Shown piece after piece: positions 10,509 through 20,199 of a DNA stretch of 28,368 nucleotides (within the stretch, counting starts at the first letter, position 1; every line of letters begins with the position of its first letter). Source of the DNA: Gracilaria domingensis (Eukaryota; Rhodophyta; Florideophyceae; Gracilariales; Gracilariaceae); the NCBI GenBank assembly GCA_022539475.1, contig VCMS01000456.1:1-28368 (forward strand), given 5' to 3'. Position numbers and translations under genes: made by a program. The notes below the pieces were generated by a model. That model saw only the letters and a list, made by a program, of their open reading frames with translations, did not search any database and was not told the DNA's origin.

Positions 10509-10705
10509 GGGTAAGTACGAGATGTTTTTTGTTCGAGTTCTGATAAGAATGCTAACTGGATACTGTTTTATGTCTATGTGCAGGATTTTCGGGACAGTTT
10601 GATTCGTGTTTTCGAGGCTATTGGTGAGGTAGGGACACATGGTAAGTAGTAAGTGTGCATTTGGGAAAGTTTCGAAGATGGAAAAGTATCTAACGGAGTA
10701 TTTGA
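10509..10705 (+). repeat. Tandem unit, copy B
   Basis: Partner of 9955-10155. The offset between copies is 554 bp here but 456 bp for the neighbouring exon-like block (9700 to 10156). The difference of 98 bp is close to the 110-bp hairpin at 10374-10483 that lies only in the second unit, so the duplication of about 450 bp probably came first. Confidence 0.7.
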
Positions 10706-11045
10706 CTAGCTTGTGTTTGTGCATGTGCAGGTGCGTTGGATGGCAATGGATCGGTGGCGGTGCTGGAAATTGTGCAGTTGAGATGTTTTCGAGGGAGTTG
10801 GGGAGATGAAGATGGCGAAGAATGTTGAGGTAAGTGTGTTTATTTCCATGTTGGGATGGACGAAGAGACTAGGCAACAGAAAACTAACCAAGGGGATGTC
10901 TACATTGAGGGCAACGAGAGCATTTTCAGGGTATCTATTCGGTGAGTTTCGATGCGTAATTGTCTTCCAAATGATACAGGGCTTCTTTGGTGATGTCAGA
11001 ATGGATTTTCGGGGGTGGGAAGTATGGTGGAGATGTGTACGATGA

Positions 11046-11344
11046 CCGGTTTGGACCTGTTTTCATGTGGTGCTATACCTTGCATGAACCTGCAATACTG
11101 CATCAATAACATTCATTTCTGCTAGGATGGAACTTCCACCGTGCTTTCGGACCGATGGCTCTTTTGAACCGATGGACCGGTAGTACTAGTGAACTAGCAG
11201 AAATGGAAGTTAGTTCTAAGATTCTAACAACTTTCATATTTCTTAGAAATAGCTCTTAGTTTGAAAGTCAAGCCTAGTATTCCATTCAAACCATACTGCA
11301 GAATCTGGAGTTTACTCTAGTTTTTCTTCCACTTCAAACTTCCA
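11046..11344. other. Gap with a short inverted repeat pair
   Basis: No gene is seen. Perfect 12-bp inverted arms CATTTCTGCTAG (11114-11125) and CTAGCAGAAATG (11194-11205) extend imperfectly to about 11107-11212 and enclose about 68 bp. The interior has a second small repeat, ACCGATGG, twice (11151, 11169). It could be a small foldback element or a terminator-like structure. Confidence 0.45.
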
Positions 11345-13331
11345 CTAATCGCAATTTAACATATGAAATACTAGCATTTTTTTTCTGCGATTTTTGGACT
11401 GTAAACTAGCATCCCGGAAACACAGACGTGGTGCTAAGCTCACAGTCTCCCATCTGCATCTTCTTCGAAATGTTGGATCCACTATTTCTTCTTGAGCCAC
11501 CTGCTGCTCGGATGGGAGAGGGCTGTGACGTTGGTCATATTGCCTTACTACACCAGTCATCCTGCATGCAAGTCTACTAGAAACCCTTTTAGTTTTCCCT
11601 TAACGAGTTCTGCCTGGGCTCCCGAATAAACCAGAAACTGGTTTTCTGTCTTACCAATAAAAGCTTCTTCCTTTCGACACCTCTCCATACAAATCGTGAT
11701 GAAACTAGTTCTAACTGTCGTTGGGGCAACGCGACGTCCCGTCTCAATTTTAAAGAAATACGACTTATGATCCCCATACCGCAGAAACTTCTGCAATTTA
11801 TTGTTTATAGAACCAGAATCTACGTAATTCTAATTCCCAGTCTCCGTCTCGATCACAATCGGTGAATCCTCTTTGTTTTCTATACAACCCGTCTTCTTGA
11901 TAATTTGGGGACGAATTATCTTCAGATAGTGACCTGAGAAAAGGCGTAGTGAGCTCGGAAACAAGACATAAGGAGGTCTCGCTGCTCTGTCACGCTTCTC
12001 TTTCAATCCGCGAATATTTATGAACTCTTCGTCATCCTCAGGAAACAGGTCTTCTCCGAAAAAGTTCTCTGCAACTTGCAGCCGTCCATAAACTTGTTGT
12101 CTTTGTCCACCTCCCTGGAACAGGAGCATGATAATAGAGTTGATATTTTATTTCTGAACCAAACTCCAGCGAGATTGGTAATACGTATTGAGACAGATAA
12201 CCATTCCAAATTTTGAAACAGCTTTGCGGTAATCCTCAATGATTCCTTCACATGCTAGCTTAAAAAGTTGTGACTTTCACATTCTTCAAACCGACGAGCT
12301 CTAACGTCGGCATTTAACGCTTTCCGCAGTTCGTTCGCGTACTTTTGCGCAGTATTCTGCAACTCAGCAACGGAATCTTTATGGGATGCGTCGCAATGTC
12401 GCAGAATATAATAGCTTTCAGCTTTATTGAGAAGTTCCAACATAGCCATAGTCACGTTTTTTCTCCTGTTTGGCTTGGCCGTCGAGAAGAAATACATTAG
12501 AAATGACTTCACAGTTTCGACATCTACCAGAAGTGAGAAAAAAGCCGATTTTTTCCATCCGTTGTCCTTCGATATATCACCGCAAACAATTCCCCAGCGG
12601 AGAAGTTGGCCAACGCAAGTCTTGACTGTCCCTCGGATAGTAATTCGCGAGATTCGCCCGTCGAATCGCTCTTCTTGAATCCATTTCCATGACAGACAGT
12701 TTAAAATGTTAACCGGCAACGGAGCATAGCGAGGCATCCGTGCTTTGAGCTTCTAACGCTCTTGCTTTGCAGAGACATCCTGCATACGAGCTTCTTCGGA
12801 GGTGAAAAAGTCGGAATGATGCTCCAACAAAGCAAGAACTATATCTTCCCATACGGCTTTCGGAGTAGCTCCATCTTTAGCGGTAGATAGCGAAGAAGTT
12901 GTAAAGGAACCAGGTTTTTCTAAGCGTTTCACGCGCTTTAGTCGCGAGAACCGCTCTTTGGAAGCAGTTTTAGAGAGAATTAGTGCTCCCTTTTTGACGG
13001 TAAGAAGCACCCTTGGCTGGACTTCTCCGGAGCCATCAGAAGAAGAATCGTTGTTGTCGCTGTTCATTGGAATTGGTAATGAAACGGTGCGGAGAATGGT
13101 TGCTAAAGTGATGATTGTGTCTGCAGTCTGTGCGGGAGCACTTGGACGCGTTGGGGTACTGGTAATACTCAAGAGCCTCTGGGCTTGTACTCCAGTAGTA
13201 CGACATGGCTTAGGAAGTATGTCAGAAGGACATTGTTGGCGGTTTGTAAGTGCCTGTAGGAGAAGTTCAATACTTTTTTCGTTTAGGCATTTTTGGATAA
13301 CTGTGGCTGAAGCAGTAATATCACACTGCAT
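11345..13331 (-). pseudogene. Broken gene, possibly tyrosine-recombinase-like
   Basis: On the minus strand one frame runs from 13331 through in-frame TAG codons at 12753-12755 and 12255-12257 to about 12140. It then shifts frame and continues through a TAG at 11830-11832 to a TGA at 11557-11559; a last frame covers 11560-11345. Coding-like sequence continues across each stop (SAKQER | KLKARMPRYAP). The N-terminal part is Ser/Thr-rich. The middle (WIQEERFDGRISRITIRGTV, then RWGIVCG and ELLNKAESYYILR) resembles an alpha-helical core-binding domain. LLFQGGGQRQQVYGRLQV resembles the first Arg box of tyrosine recombinases (Crypton-like elements), and GRRVAPTTVRTSFITIC precedes where the second box would be. 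The final R-x-x-R/H and Tyr are not securely seen. The family call is tentative; the broken state is clear. Confidence 0.4.
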
Positions 13332-13831
13332 TTTGCTAGCAAGAGAATAGCAGTAGGGTGGCGGTCGTTGCGCGCGCAGAACAGCTGAGAGGAAAGGAGC
13401 AAAATCAATAAACCTGTTTTTTACGAAGATATACAGTATTCTTGGGTACGTGCACTTGCATAATGGGCTCCAATAAGCGCGAGCGATTCTGAATTAGCAT
13501 TGATGGGTGGGAGCAGCTGGAACCAATACGGACAGTTCACATGAACTAGAAAACGAGGTGGATGCCGCTCTCAAGCGCATTGAGCTGCCTGACATTCAAA
13601 AAACGGAGGCATGTACGCGCAAACGGAGACTTGGGACCAGCCTTTCGCACATAGTTTATAGTAGATGCACAACTGCAAGGCGGCATCTTAGTCGGGGATG
13701 TACATCTTGTTATACTCGATCAGATGGCCGAGAGCACCATCACCGCGGTCGGAGATGGCGACATCGTCGCCAACCTCGATGACGCGCGTGCTGAATCTTC
13801 TCCATGGCGTCACACCGCCACTCTCTCATTT
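13332..13831. other. Intergenic, no supported gene
   Basis: A short plus-strand frame (13507-13782) is present but has no homology that I recognise, and its composition does not look like a protein. The interval separates two broken minus-strand genes. It could hold the promoter of the gene that starts at 13331, but I see no clear TATA box. Confidence 0.35.
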
Positions 13832-16084
13832 TCAGTCAGCCACTCTCCCCAAGACACCGGCATTCTTCGCCTTAACAAGCTTAGAACGCGACGCCCGAGT
13901 ATCCGGTCTAGTGCCTTGAGTCGTTGGCGTGGTCCTCTTTTCCCCTCCCGTCGTAGCAGACGGCCCCACAGTCGAATTGAAATCCACCCAGACGGACTTC
14001 TTCAGCTTTCCACGAGCATAAGCCACCCTTCTCGATATCTTTCCGCCCCAAAGCTTCTTTGTTGCTGCAGTTTCCAGGCGTGCGGCTTGTGTCGCAAGAT
14101 ACTCACGAAGGCTTAGTTTCTCAAACCTAGTGACTTCAATCTGCATCTCGTACACTTCTTTCAGAGAGAGTCCCTTTCTCTTCGATATTTCAACCGCCAG
14201 CTCATTTTTAAGGACCAGCAGCATATAAAGAAATACTTTCGTATGTCTTCAAAGCGGCCCTTCAGTTTGGACTCTGGTCTCCTCGGAAAATATGCTGCCA
14301 GGGCGTGCAGGGTAAAATCAGTTGTGTCCTCATCCATAGAAAAGAACTCATCACTGGAGATACATGTATTACCAATTTCATTATACTCCCGACACACGCT
14401 TTCCAAATGCTTCAGCAATCGAGGACTCTTAGCCACCTTCAAATCCATCTCTGCAAACCTCGATAGATGCCTGATATGGTACTGACCTATGATTCCGCAT
14501 ACACTTAAGGCACCCGCTACAGCGGTCCTGGTCATGTTGTTCAACACTTTCTTCTCCTCCTCAACCACTGCGGTTATAAAGGATACAATGGAATGAACCT
14601 TGTCGGCGAAGTTCATAAGTCGGGTCTGCTTCAGTCCATGTTTGAAAGCATTACCCAGGCTCAGAAGCTTCCTCGTTTTCATCCTTTGTCCATCCTTTCT
14701 CATCCATAAGGAAACGGTAAGTTCTTTACACAGTTTCCTTATCTTTGCATCCTTTTCATAGTTCCTTGAGTGCCACAAGAGGATGAGCCCCGTCTATGAG
14801 GATAGACGTAACTTTCACGCGATTGCCATCTACCATTTCCTTTTAGGACTTACCTGTGATCAAAATAGCAACACTCATCGTTCCAAGGGCCTGAAGAAAC
14901 AGTTTCCTTCGAATCTTCACCTTCAGAGCTTCAACATGCTCCCGAACTGTCCCTCTCACAGTTGCGTCCGGGATTTCGATTAGGTCGATGTCGACCTTCA
15001 CGGACTCGTACTCATAATGGTCCAGGGTGAACTTGAGCGACGCAAGACTCCTATCCACGTCATTCGAAGGTAATTCATCACCTTCGTCGAATAGTTCATT
15101 GGCGTTTCCAGCCAAGCTCTCCTTCACCAAGACAACCTCATCATCAACCACTTCATCTACATTAACAACTTCCATCCTAGCTCCACTGCGACTCCCAGCC
15201 ATTGCAATCGCTTGAGCAGTGCTATTTCTGGAGGACCCAGACTGCACATTCTTCGCTGGTTGCTTCCGTAATGCAGAGACCGCACTCTCTGGAGTTGTGG
15301 TCAATTGTGCAGTTCCTACCTTTGTACCACCCTAGTCTTGCTTAGATGGAGTTTTACGCACAGACCCAGGCGCTGGGGGCGGTACTTCCTTCTTCTCTTT
15401 GTTCTTCTGTTGTTTGCCTGGTGTTTTGGCCTGGGCTACCTGAGGTGGCAACCGCTTCTCACTCGGTGTGCGCCGTGGTTTCGGTGTTTCCGCCATACGC
15501 ACTCGTTTCCCTCCGGTCGTGGACGTCGCATTGGTATGCGCTGATTTCTTACTGGGCACCTGCAGCGTGGTGTTCTGAACGGTCTCACCCGAAACCATGA
15601 AGTTCAAGTCCCAAGCATAGAAACCCATCGTGTTTAAGTCCGCAACGGTCTTCGGCATGGAGTCTTCATCAGTACACTTAAAGGGATACGGGTACGGTGT
15701 ATGGAGCTTCTTCGATACATCAAGTCGCCATATACCGACTATATCCTCTCCCGGCTTCCCTTCTAGTGTGTGACCATGCATTTCTCTTCGATAGTCTTTG
15801 CCGTCGCCGGCAGACTCGATGGCTACCACATCAGCGGCGCCAATTGGGACCTTGTCCCCTCCATTCCCCGCGATAAGAAGGGTCACTTTGTCCCCCGGTG
15901 CCGGTTTTGCTTTCCCCCGGTTAGAGCTGATACTCGTCTCCGGATTCTGTGTTTCCTCACTACTCTTCTTCTCTCCTTCTCTTTTCTTCATCGCACTTCG
16001 AAGATGCGGCGCCATGTGGTTGCAAAATTTCCGCGGCTTTCGGGAGCACCTCATCTGCCGGTTCCCCAATCCTCTTGGCTCCAT
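13832..16084 (-). pseudogene. Unknown basic/acidic protein, spliced, broken
   Basis: The first part (16084-15335) is open, then a TAG at 15332-15334 interrupts the same frame, which continues (TAQLTTTPESAVSALRKQ) to a consensus donor ACAG|GTAAGT (minus strand, donor at 14853-14848). The next coding block, 14778 to about 14235, is in another frame (LCKELTVSLWMRKDGQRMK onward). Near 14230 the reading moves back to the first frame (LLVLKNELAVEISKRKG) and ends at 13832. No acceptor restores the phase cleanly, so at least one indel is present. The N-terminal region has GDKVTLLIAGNGGDKVPIGA and a GIWRLDVSKKLHTPYPYPF stretch, followed by a Lys/Pro-rich tail. The middle is acidic (EVVNVDEVVDDEVV). 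The C-terminal part is helical with Lys/Arg. TATATAA lies directly before the first ATG, so a later Met may be the true start. I do not recognise a family. Confidence 0.45.
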
Positions 16085-16379
16085 TATATAGCGTGTTTGA
16101 ATTCAGCTTCGTCAAAAACGTATTAAGGTTGAATGCAATACAAAGCGGTAATCTTATAATGCTCTGATCACATCAGCAAACGGCGCACTCGCTCGGTTTG
16201 AACACGGTACACGCTTCGCTGTCGGTTGAAGTGTCGCACCCGTTCGTATCGCAGATTTGTAGTGCAACTCGCGGAAATGCTCGCGTGAACATTCGCGTCA
16301 CTTTCAAAGAGTACTACAGGCGCTTAGAGACGGTGTAGAAGGCTTTGATGTATACCAGACAGCATGATCAACCCTCACG
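16085..16379. other. Upstream region of the minus-strand gene
   Basis: No gene is seen. On the minus strand TATATAA abuts the ATG at 16084. The plus-strand segment 16185-16330 is moderately GC-rich with several CG-containing short repeats and shows no coding potential that I trust. Confidence 0.3.
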
Positions 16380-16567
16380 GCTCCCCCCTGGTACCCTCCT
16401 GTGGTGGCCGGGTACGATGTATTCAGACCCCGATCTGGACCGCGGTCGGCCGAGTTCATAGCCGAGATCATGGCCATGATCCCAGCTATGAACTCTGCAG
16501 ACCGCGGTCCAGATTACGGCTTGAACACGTCGCATCCGGCTAACCCGCCACCCTATGGGGGGTGGGG
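16380..16567. repeat. Foldback element 1 (MITE-like long hairpin)
   Basis: About 94-bp imperfect arms meet at a perfect palindrome GATCATGGCCATGATC (16466-16481). The inner arms ATCTGGACCGCGGTC (16433 on) and GACCGCGGTCCAGAT (to 16514) match exactly, as do GAGTTCATAG and CTATGAACTC. The outer arms GTGGCCGGGTACGATGTATTC and GAACACGTCGCATCCGGC match with a few changes. It shares TGAACACGTCGCATCCGGC with the element at 17984-18055. No transposase gene lies inside, which fits a non-autonomous element. Confidence 0.7.
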
Positions 16568-16885
16568 AAGCAGGTTGTAGGGTACAACGTAGAGCTGAGT
16601 AGAGATGCGCAGAGCACATTTGTCGTTTCACATCGCAGTTTATACGTATCTACATAGAGGCAAGAAACAATTTCGCGCGGATTTGGTTTAATCGATGTTC
16701 AGTTTGAATGCCGAAGAGCAGAGCAATTCGAGAATGAGGGTACTGGTGGCAGCACCAATCGCAATTGTAGGGGTATTATGATCATGGCTGTTCGTCGTCT
16801 AAGCAGTCTCAGAAGGACCCTCATCACGTTCAGTGGCGGGCGGCTACTGTACGGATCGTGTCATTGACGTGCCCAGGGAAACACT
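16568..16885. other. Gap between foldback and GATATCC repeat
   Basis: I see no gene, RNA or repeat of note in this stretch. A few short open frames lack any protein-like composition. Confidence 0.35.
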
Positions 16886-17262
16886 TTGATATCCGCCTGA
16901 TATTCCTTAGATATGCTTTGGATATCCGAGTGATTTCTTGGATATCCATCTGATTTTCGAAGTTGGATATACGGCCGATATACATAGGATACACGACAAT
17001 GCTCACAATATCCATACGAATGATATTCGTCTGATTTCTGGATGTCCGAATGATGTCCGAACAATTCCAAGAGAATCAACTTTGGTTTTCGAAATCATTC
17101 GTCATATCTACTGTTATATCTTTCAAAGTAGTTGATGCATGTCTCAAGGGCATCAAAAGATTATCATTTCGTACATCATCTGTCATATCTACTGGATGTC
17201 ACAGGGATATCATGGATATACGTAAGATATCCAGATGATATCCAAAAGACATACGGATTTCA
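16886..17262. repeat. Degenerate GATATCC-rich tandem repeat
   Basis: Irregular copies of a unit near 20-25 bp of the form GGATATCC-NNN-TGATTTC recur at about 16889, 16920, 16939, 16965, 17007, 17040, 17210, 17226 and 17238, with many substitutions (GATATAC, GATGTCC, GATATTC). The core GATATC is self-complementary, so the array can also fold. A central stretch (about 17060-17190) is less regular. Likely an old minisatellite. Confidence 0.55.
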
Positions 17263-17983
17263 AATCTACGGGGTATCATTCGAGCATCTCTATACTTTTC
17301 TGGGGTGTTTTGCTCTTGGTGTGGGTCCCAAGAAGTGTGTTGGCGCTGCATCATCAACACGGTGTGAACCAGAAAGTGCAATCCACGCAACATGCGCTAA
17401 CTCGTATCAAACTGAGCGCCTGAGACAGACATCCAGCCCGGCGGTGGGTGTGTAACGCATTCATTAGGCAAACTGAGATCAACAGCTGCGGCCACGGCCG
17501 CTGTAGTTGTCATGGCAGCGCTATTATGGGTGTTTGCGCCTTGCGACGGTCGTCTTCATTACGTGAAAGGCGCGGCGGACGCCTGGCGAAAAGGAATGTG
17601 AGCGCTGTAAAACGTCATGTTCGTTACTACATTGGGATTACCAGTACGGGGGTGGGAAGACCTAAGCTGCATGTTGTTCCGGACGCTCTTGTTGTTGAGT
17701 GCGACGGATGCGGTGGTCGAATGTCGCGATGACAATGGCATCTGAACGCCTTGCGCCTGCGCATTGCAACCGCTCTTTGGGTGGGCGTCGGCGTTGGAGC
17801 GCAAGCGGCGAGAGTAGAGTCGGAGAGCGTACAGGAGATTTGTATGCAGCCCTATGATGGCGACTATGATGATGATGCAGATAATGATATGGGGGAAGCC
17901 GATCGGTGGCGAGAACGGCGATTCTGAGTCGTATAGGACCATATCTCATCTGCCCCATTGGCGCTACAACACCCTCTACACGT
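17263..17983. other. Gap without a supported gene
   Basis: Short frames exist on both strands. A minus-strand frame (17942-17559) has a hydrophobic run, IIICIIIIVAIIG, but it is produced by an ATGATG simple repeat (near 17855-17890) and the remainder is not protein-like. I see no RNA gene. Region 17448-17730 is CG-rich. Confidence 0.35.
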
Positions 17984-18055
17984 GGCCTGATACCTGGTTC
18001 CACGGTCTCCAGACCGTGGTCTGAACACGTCGCATCCGGCCACCAGGGGGGTCAC
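17984..18055. repeat. Foldback element 2, related to element 1
   Basis: A perfect central hairpin CCACGGTCT-CC-AGACCGTGG (18000-18019) is flanked by GTGGCCTGATACCTGG on the left and TGAACACGTCGCATCCGGC then CACCAGG on the right. These are diverged inverted copies of each other, and the right arm is shared with the element at 16380-16567. The copy is shorter and may be internally deleted. Confidence 0.55.
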
Positions 18056-18257
18056 TACAATGTGATTCTACACAAGTCTGCGCACTACACCCGCTCTCGC
18101 AACCCTGTTCACACCCCCCTTCGTACGACTAGCACCCGCTCAAATACGAATTTAGAATAACGTTTCGTCACCACCGTCTACTACTCTTTCGAGAACTCCT
18201 CCAGCGAGTTTCATCGCCACCGTCTATTCCGCTTTCGCGAGTTCTTTCGAGAGTTAC

Positions 18258-19417
18258 ATGTTGCCCGTCGGAAACAGACCCCTCTGTAGTCTTAACAGCA
18301 GAGCGATTTCGACTACAGCATCTACGAAGTCTAGCTCCGATGAAAAGGATATTAAGGCGACGCAGTTCCTTCGTTTGTTCAGCATACTTCTCGAGCTGAG
18401 AGACTCGTTTGCGGCGTCACGAGGCGGCATTGGTTCCCCTCGTCAGGTTGGATACACGGCTCTCGTTGAGTACGCTGTCGCTAACCGTGCTAGGCTGGCT
18501 TGAGCACGGAAATTTCTCACGGATGTTACGAAGAGCACGTACGCAAACTATACGCCGCAGGAGCTGGTGAAGATAAGTACCGATGTTAGGTTCATAAGTC
18601 GGGTCTACAAGTATGTCCGTATCATTGACGTGGATGAGTGGAGTGAGGATCGTTGGGTGAAGGATCTTCTCGAATGGAGTTTGGATAAGAATGTGGACGG
18701 CGGGAATTCTTTTATGGAGCGTGTGTTCCGGAATGACTTATTCAAAAGAACATGGTCCCGGATCCAAGCAGACGAAGAAAAATACCTTCCGGATTGAGCC
18801 TGCTACTCGTTCTCAGCAGTTGCTCCATCTATCCCTAGTGAAGCGTATCACTATGGAGAGGCGACTCCCAGTTGCGAAGAAGGCGAGGACTGCAACTGGT
18901 TCTCGAAGACAGGTGCCGTTTGTTGATGGTTTCGTCATGTCAAACCAATCGCACATAAGGCGGATGGGTTATGCTGTGCAAATGGTATGTCTAGGATGAG
19001 ATTACTTTGCTTCAAGTCTTAGATTTCGTGACGCAGAACAAATGCTGTTACCGTTTCTTGCCATAGAGAAAGGGACGCTTTCTTTCGGCGCATTTGAGTC
19101 CCGTTTTTCCGGATACAGCCCAGCATCGGTGTTCAAAACATTGGGGATGGAATTGAAACCAACCACAGAGTTCAACGCTACTTTGCCTTGGATTAACACC
19201 CTTTCGGATGATATCGATACCAAACTAAGGGTTTTATTGAGTATAGTATAGGGTTCTTTCGTTCATAGAATGGACTAAGGTTCAGCGACTTATGGCAGCC
19301 TCGGATGCAGGGTATCCTACCAGAAGTACAATGTTGCATTTCTTTGAGAACTCGCCGTTTTACGCGTTTTGTGAAGCACTTCTTTCCTTCCAAGTGGAAA
19401 AAATTAAAAAAGTATTT
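18258..19417 (+). pseudogene. Broken gene of unknown family
   Basis: Frame 3 runs from ATG 18258 through a TGA at 18501-18503 (ANRARLA | ARKFLTDVTKSTYANYT) to 18797. The reading moves to frame 1 near 18780 (RIEPATRSQQLLHLSLVKR), crosses a TGA at 18997-18999 and ends at 19251, then moves to frame 2 (FIEWTKVQRLMAASDAGYPT) to about 19417. Each piece looks protein-like and the pieces are collinear. The first part is helical with conserved-looking Trp residues (DEWSEDRWVKDLLEW). A basic stretch (KKARTATGSRR) follows. I do not recognise the family. At least two frameshifts and two nonsense codons make it a pseudogene unless spliced. Confidence 0.45.
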
Positions 19418-19540
19418 CCAGCTACTAGTGGCGGTCTCGGATGCTGGTTGTGTTACGGGGAGTACAATGTTGCACTTCTTGAAAAACTCGCTCTCGTACG
19501 CGTATTTTTAAGCATTTATTCTCTCCCAGTGAAAAGAATG
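19293..19540 (+). repeat. 136-bp diverged tandem duplication
   Basis: The segment starting TGGCAGCCTCGGATGC at 19293 recurs at 19429 as TGGCGGTCTCGGATGC. Both copies contain GTACAATGTTGCA.TTCTT and a TACGCG motif. At protein level MAASDAG...STMLHFFENS becomes VAVSDAG...STMLHFLKNS. The second copy meets a stop soon after (YAYF, then TAA). It duplicates the end of the broken gene before it. Confidence 0.65.
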
Positions 19541-19544
19541 ACAC

Positions 19545-20199
19545 TAAAGAATTAAAAGTGAACAAGAATGTGAGCAACGATCTTAAAACCTTTAAGGCAA
19601 TCCATAAAGAGAAGTCAGATATTTTTCCATGGTGAACATTCAATAACATAAAAACATTGTCTTACTAGTATCGCTTAGTATTTCAATATTTCTCTTCAGA
19701 CATTTCGAGTTGTTAATATTCACTGGTGCATTGAAATCTTTTTGCCTCTTTCGGCTACTAGTTTCATCATAGCAGAACTATTACTTTGCATGTAATAATT
19801 TTTTTCTTTTTCGAAAATGTTGTAATATCTTTACTAGAATTGAAACTATTTCTATTGAGACCTACCATCTCAATATCCATCTCAGTATTTTTCTTTAGGT
19901 CCTCAAAAGCTTTCTGCATCATCTTAATATTTCAAATTCTGGGCAAAATGCACCATCTATTTTAGGTATATATGAGCTACCCAATATGACTGAATCACTT
20001 CGCTCTGAAGAAGAATCGCATGCAATCCTTTTCGGTAGCACATCGGCGCATAAGAAAGCTGGCTTCCCTTCCAAACCGCTAAAAACAAAGGAAATAATTT
20101 TAAGAATCTTCTGTATTCCTGAACTGTATGAGGAAAAGGGAAGGCCTGCACTAACTTACTGGAGGTTTCATTCCGACTGAGGTTATGTCTAGTGCAACG
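19545..20199. other. AT-rich region without a supported gene
   Basis: Base composition shifts sharply to AT with T-rich runs (for example 19795-19815). A short frame, 19986-20180, has no recognisable motif. It may be an old intergenic or 3' region next to the retrotransposon insertion. Confidence 0.4.

Larger units (their letters stand above)
9600..11045 (+). other. Duplicated array of exon-like blocks with splice signals
   Basis: Seven GTAAGT hexamers lie on the plus strand, at 9642, 9829, 9957, 10089, 10511, 10642 and 10830; chance predicts about 0.3 in this length. Two have a matched GCTAAC (9997, 10551) followed exactly 27 nt later by an acceptor (TAG at 10029, CAG at 10583). Candidate exons are 10030-10088, 10584-10641 and 10731-10829. 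The last two join in phase and stay open for about 50 codons (DFRDSLIRVFEAIGEVG at the start) to a TGA at 10826. A second block (9700-9780, repeated at 10156-10236) reads AVCENERDRFM in both copies, but the second copy has an in-frame TAG. I recognise no protein family. It could be a spliced gene, a spliced non-coding RNA, or decayed remains; the splice signals are the firm part. Confidence 0.5.

Noticed and set aside
13507..13782. Plus-strand frame starting MGAAGTNTDSSHELENEVD
   Set aside because: The first 40 residues look possible, but the C-terminal half is Arg/His low complexity and no partner frame continues it.
567..16084. Alternative genetic code explaining the in-frame stops
   Set aside because: TAG, TGA and TAA all interrupt genes, and frameshifts accompany them, while the intact transposase frame needs no recoding; decay is simpler.
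16886..17262. CRISPR-like array
   Set aside because: The units are degenerate, of unequal spacing, without constant repeats or unique spacers, and the context is eukaryotic.
17559..17942. Minus-strand frame with an apparent membrane segment (run of Ile)
   Set aside because: The Ile run comes from an ATGATG simple repeat and the rest has no protein-like features.
19986..20180. Plus-strand frame of 64 codons in the AT-rich gap
   Set aside because: Short, no motif, no conserved neighbour frame.
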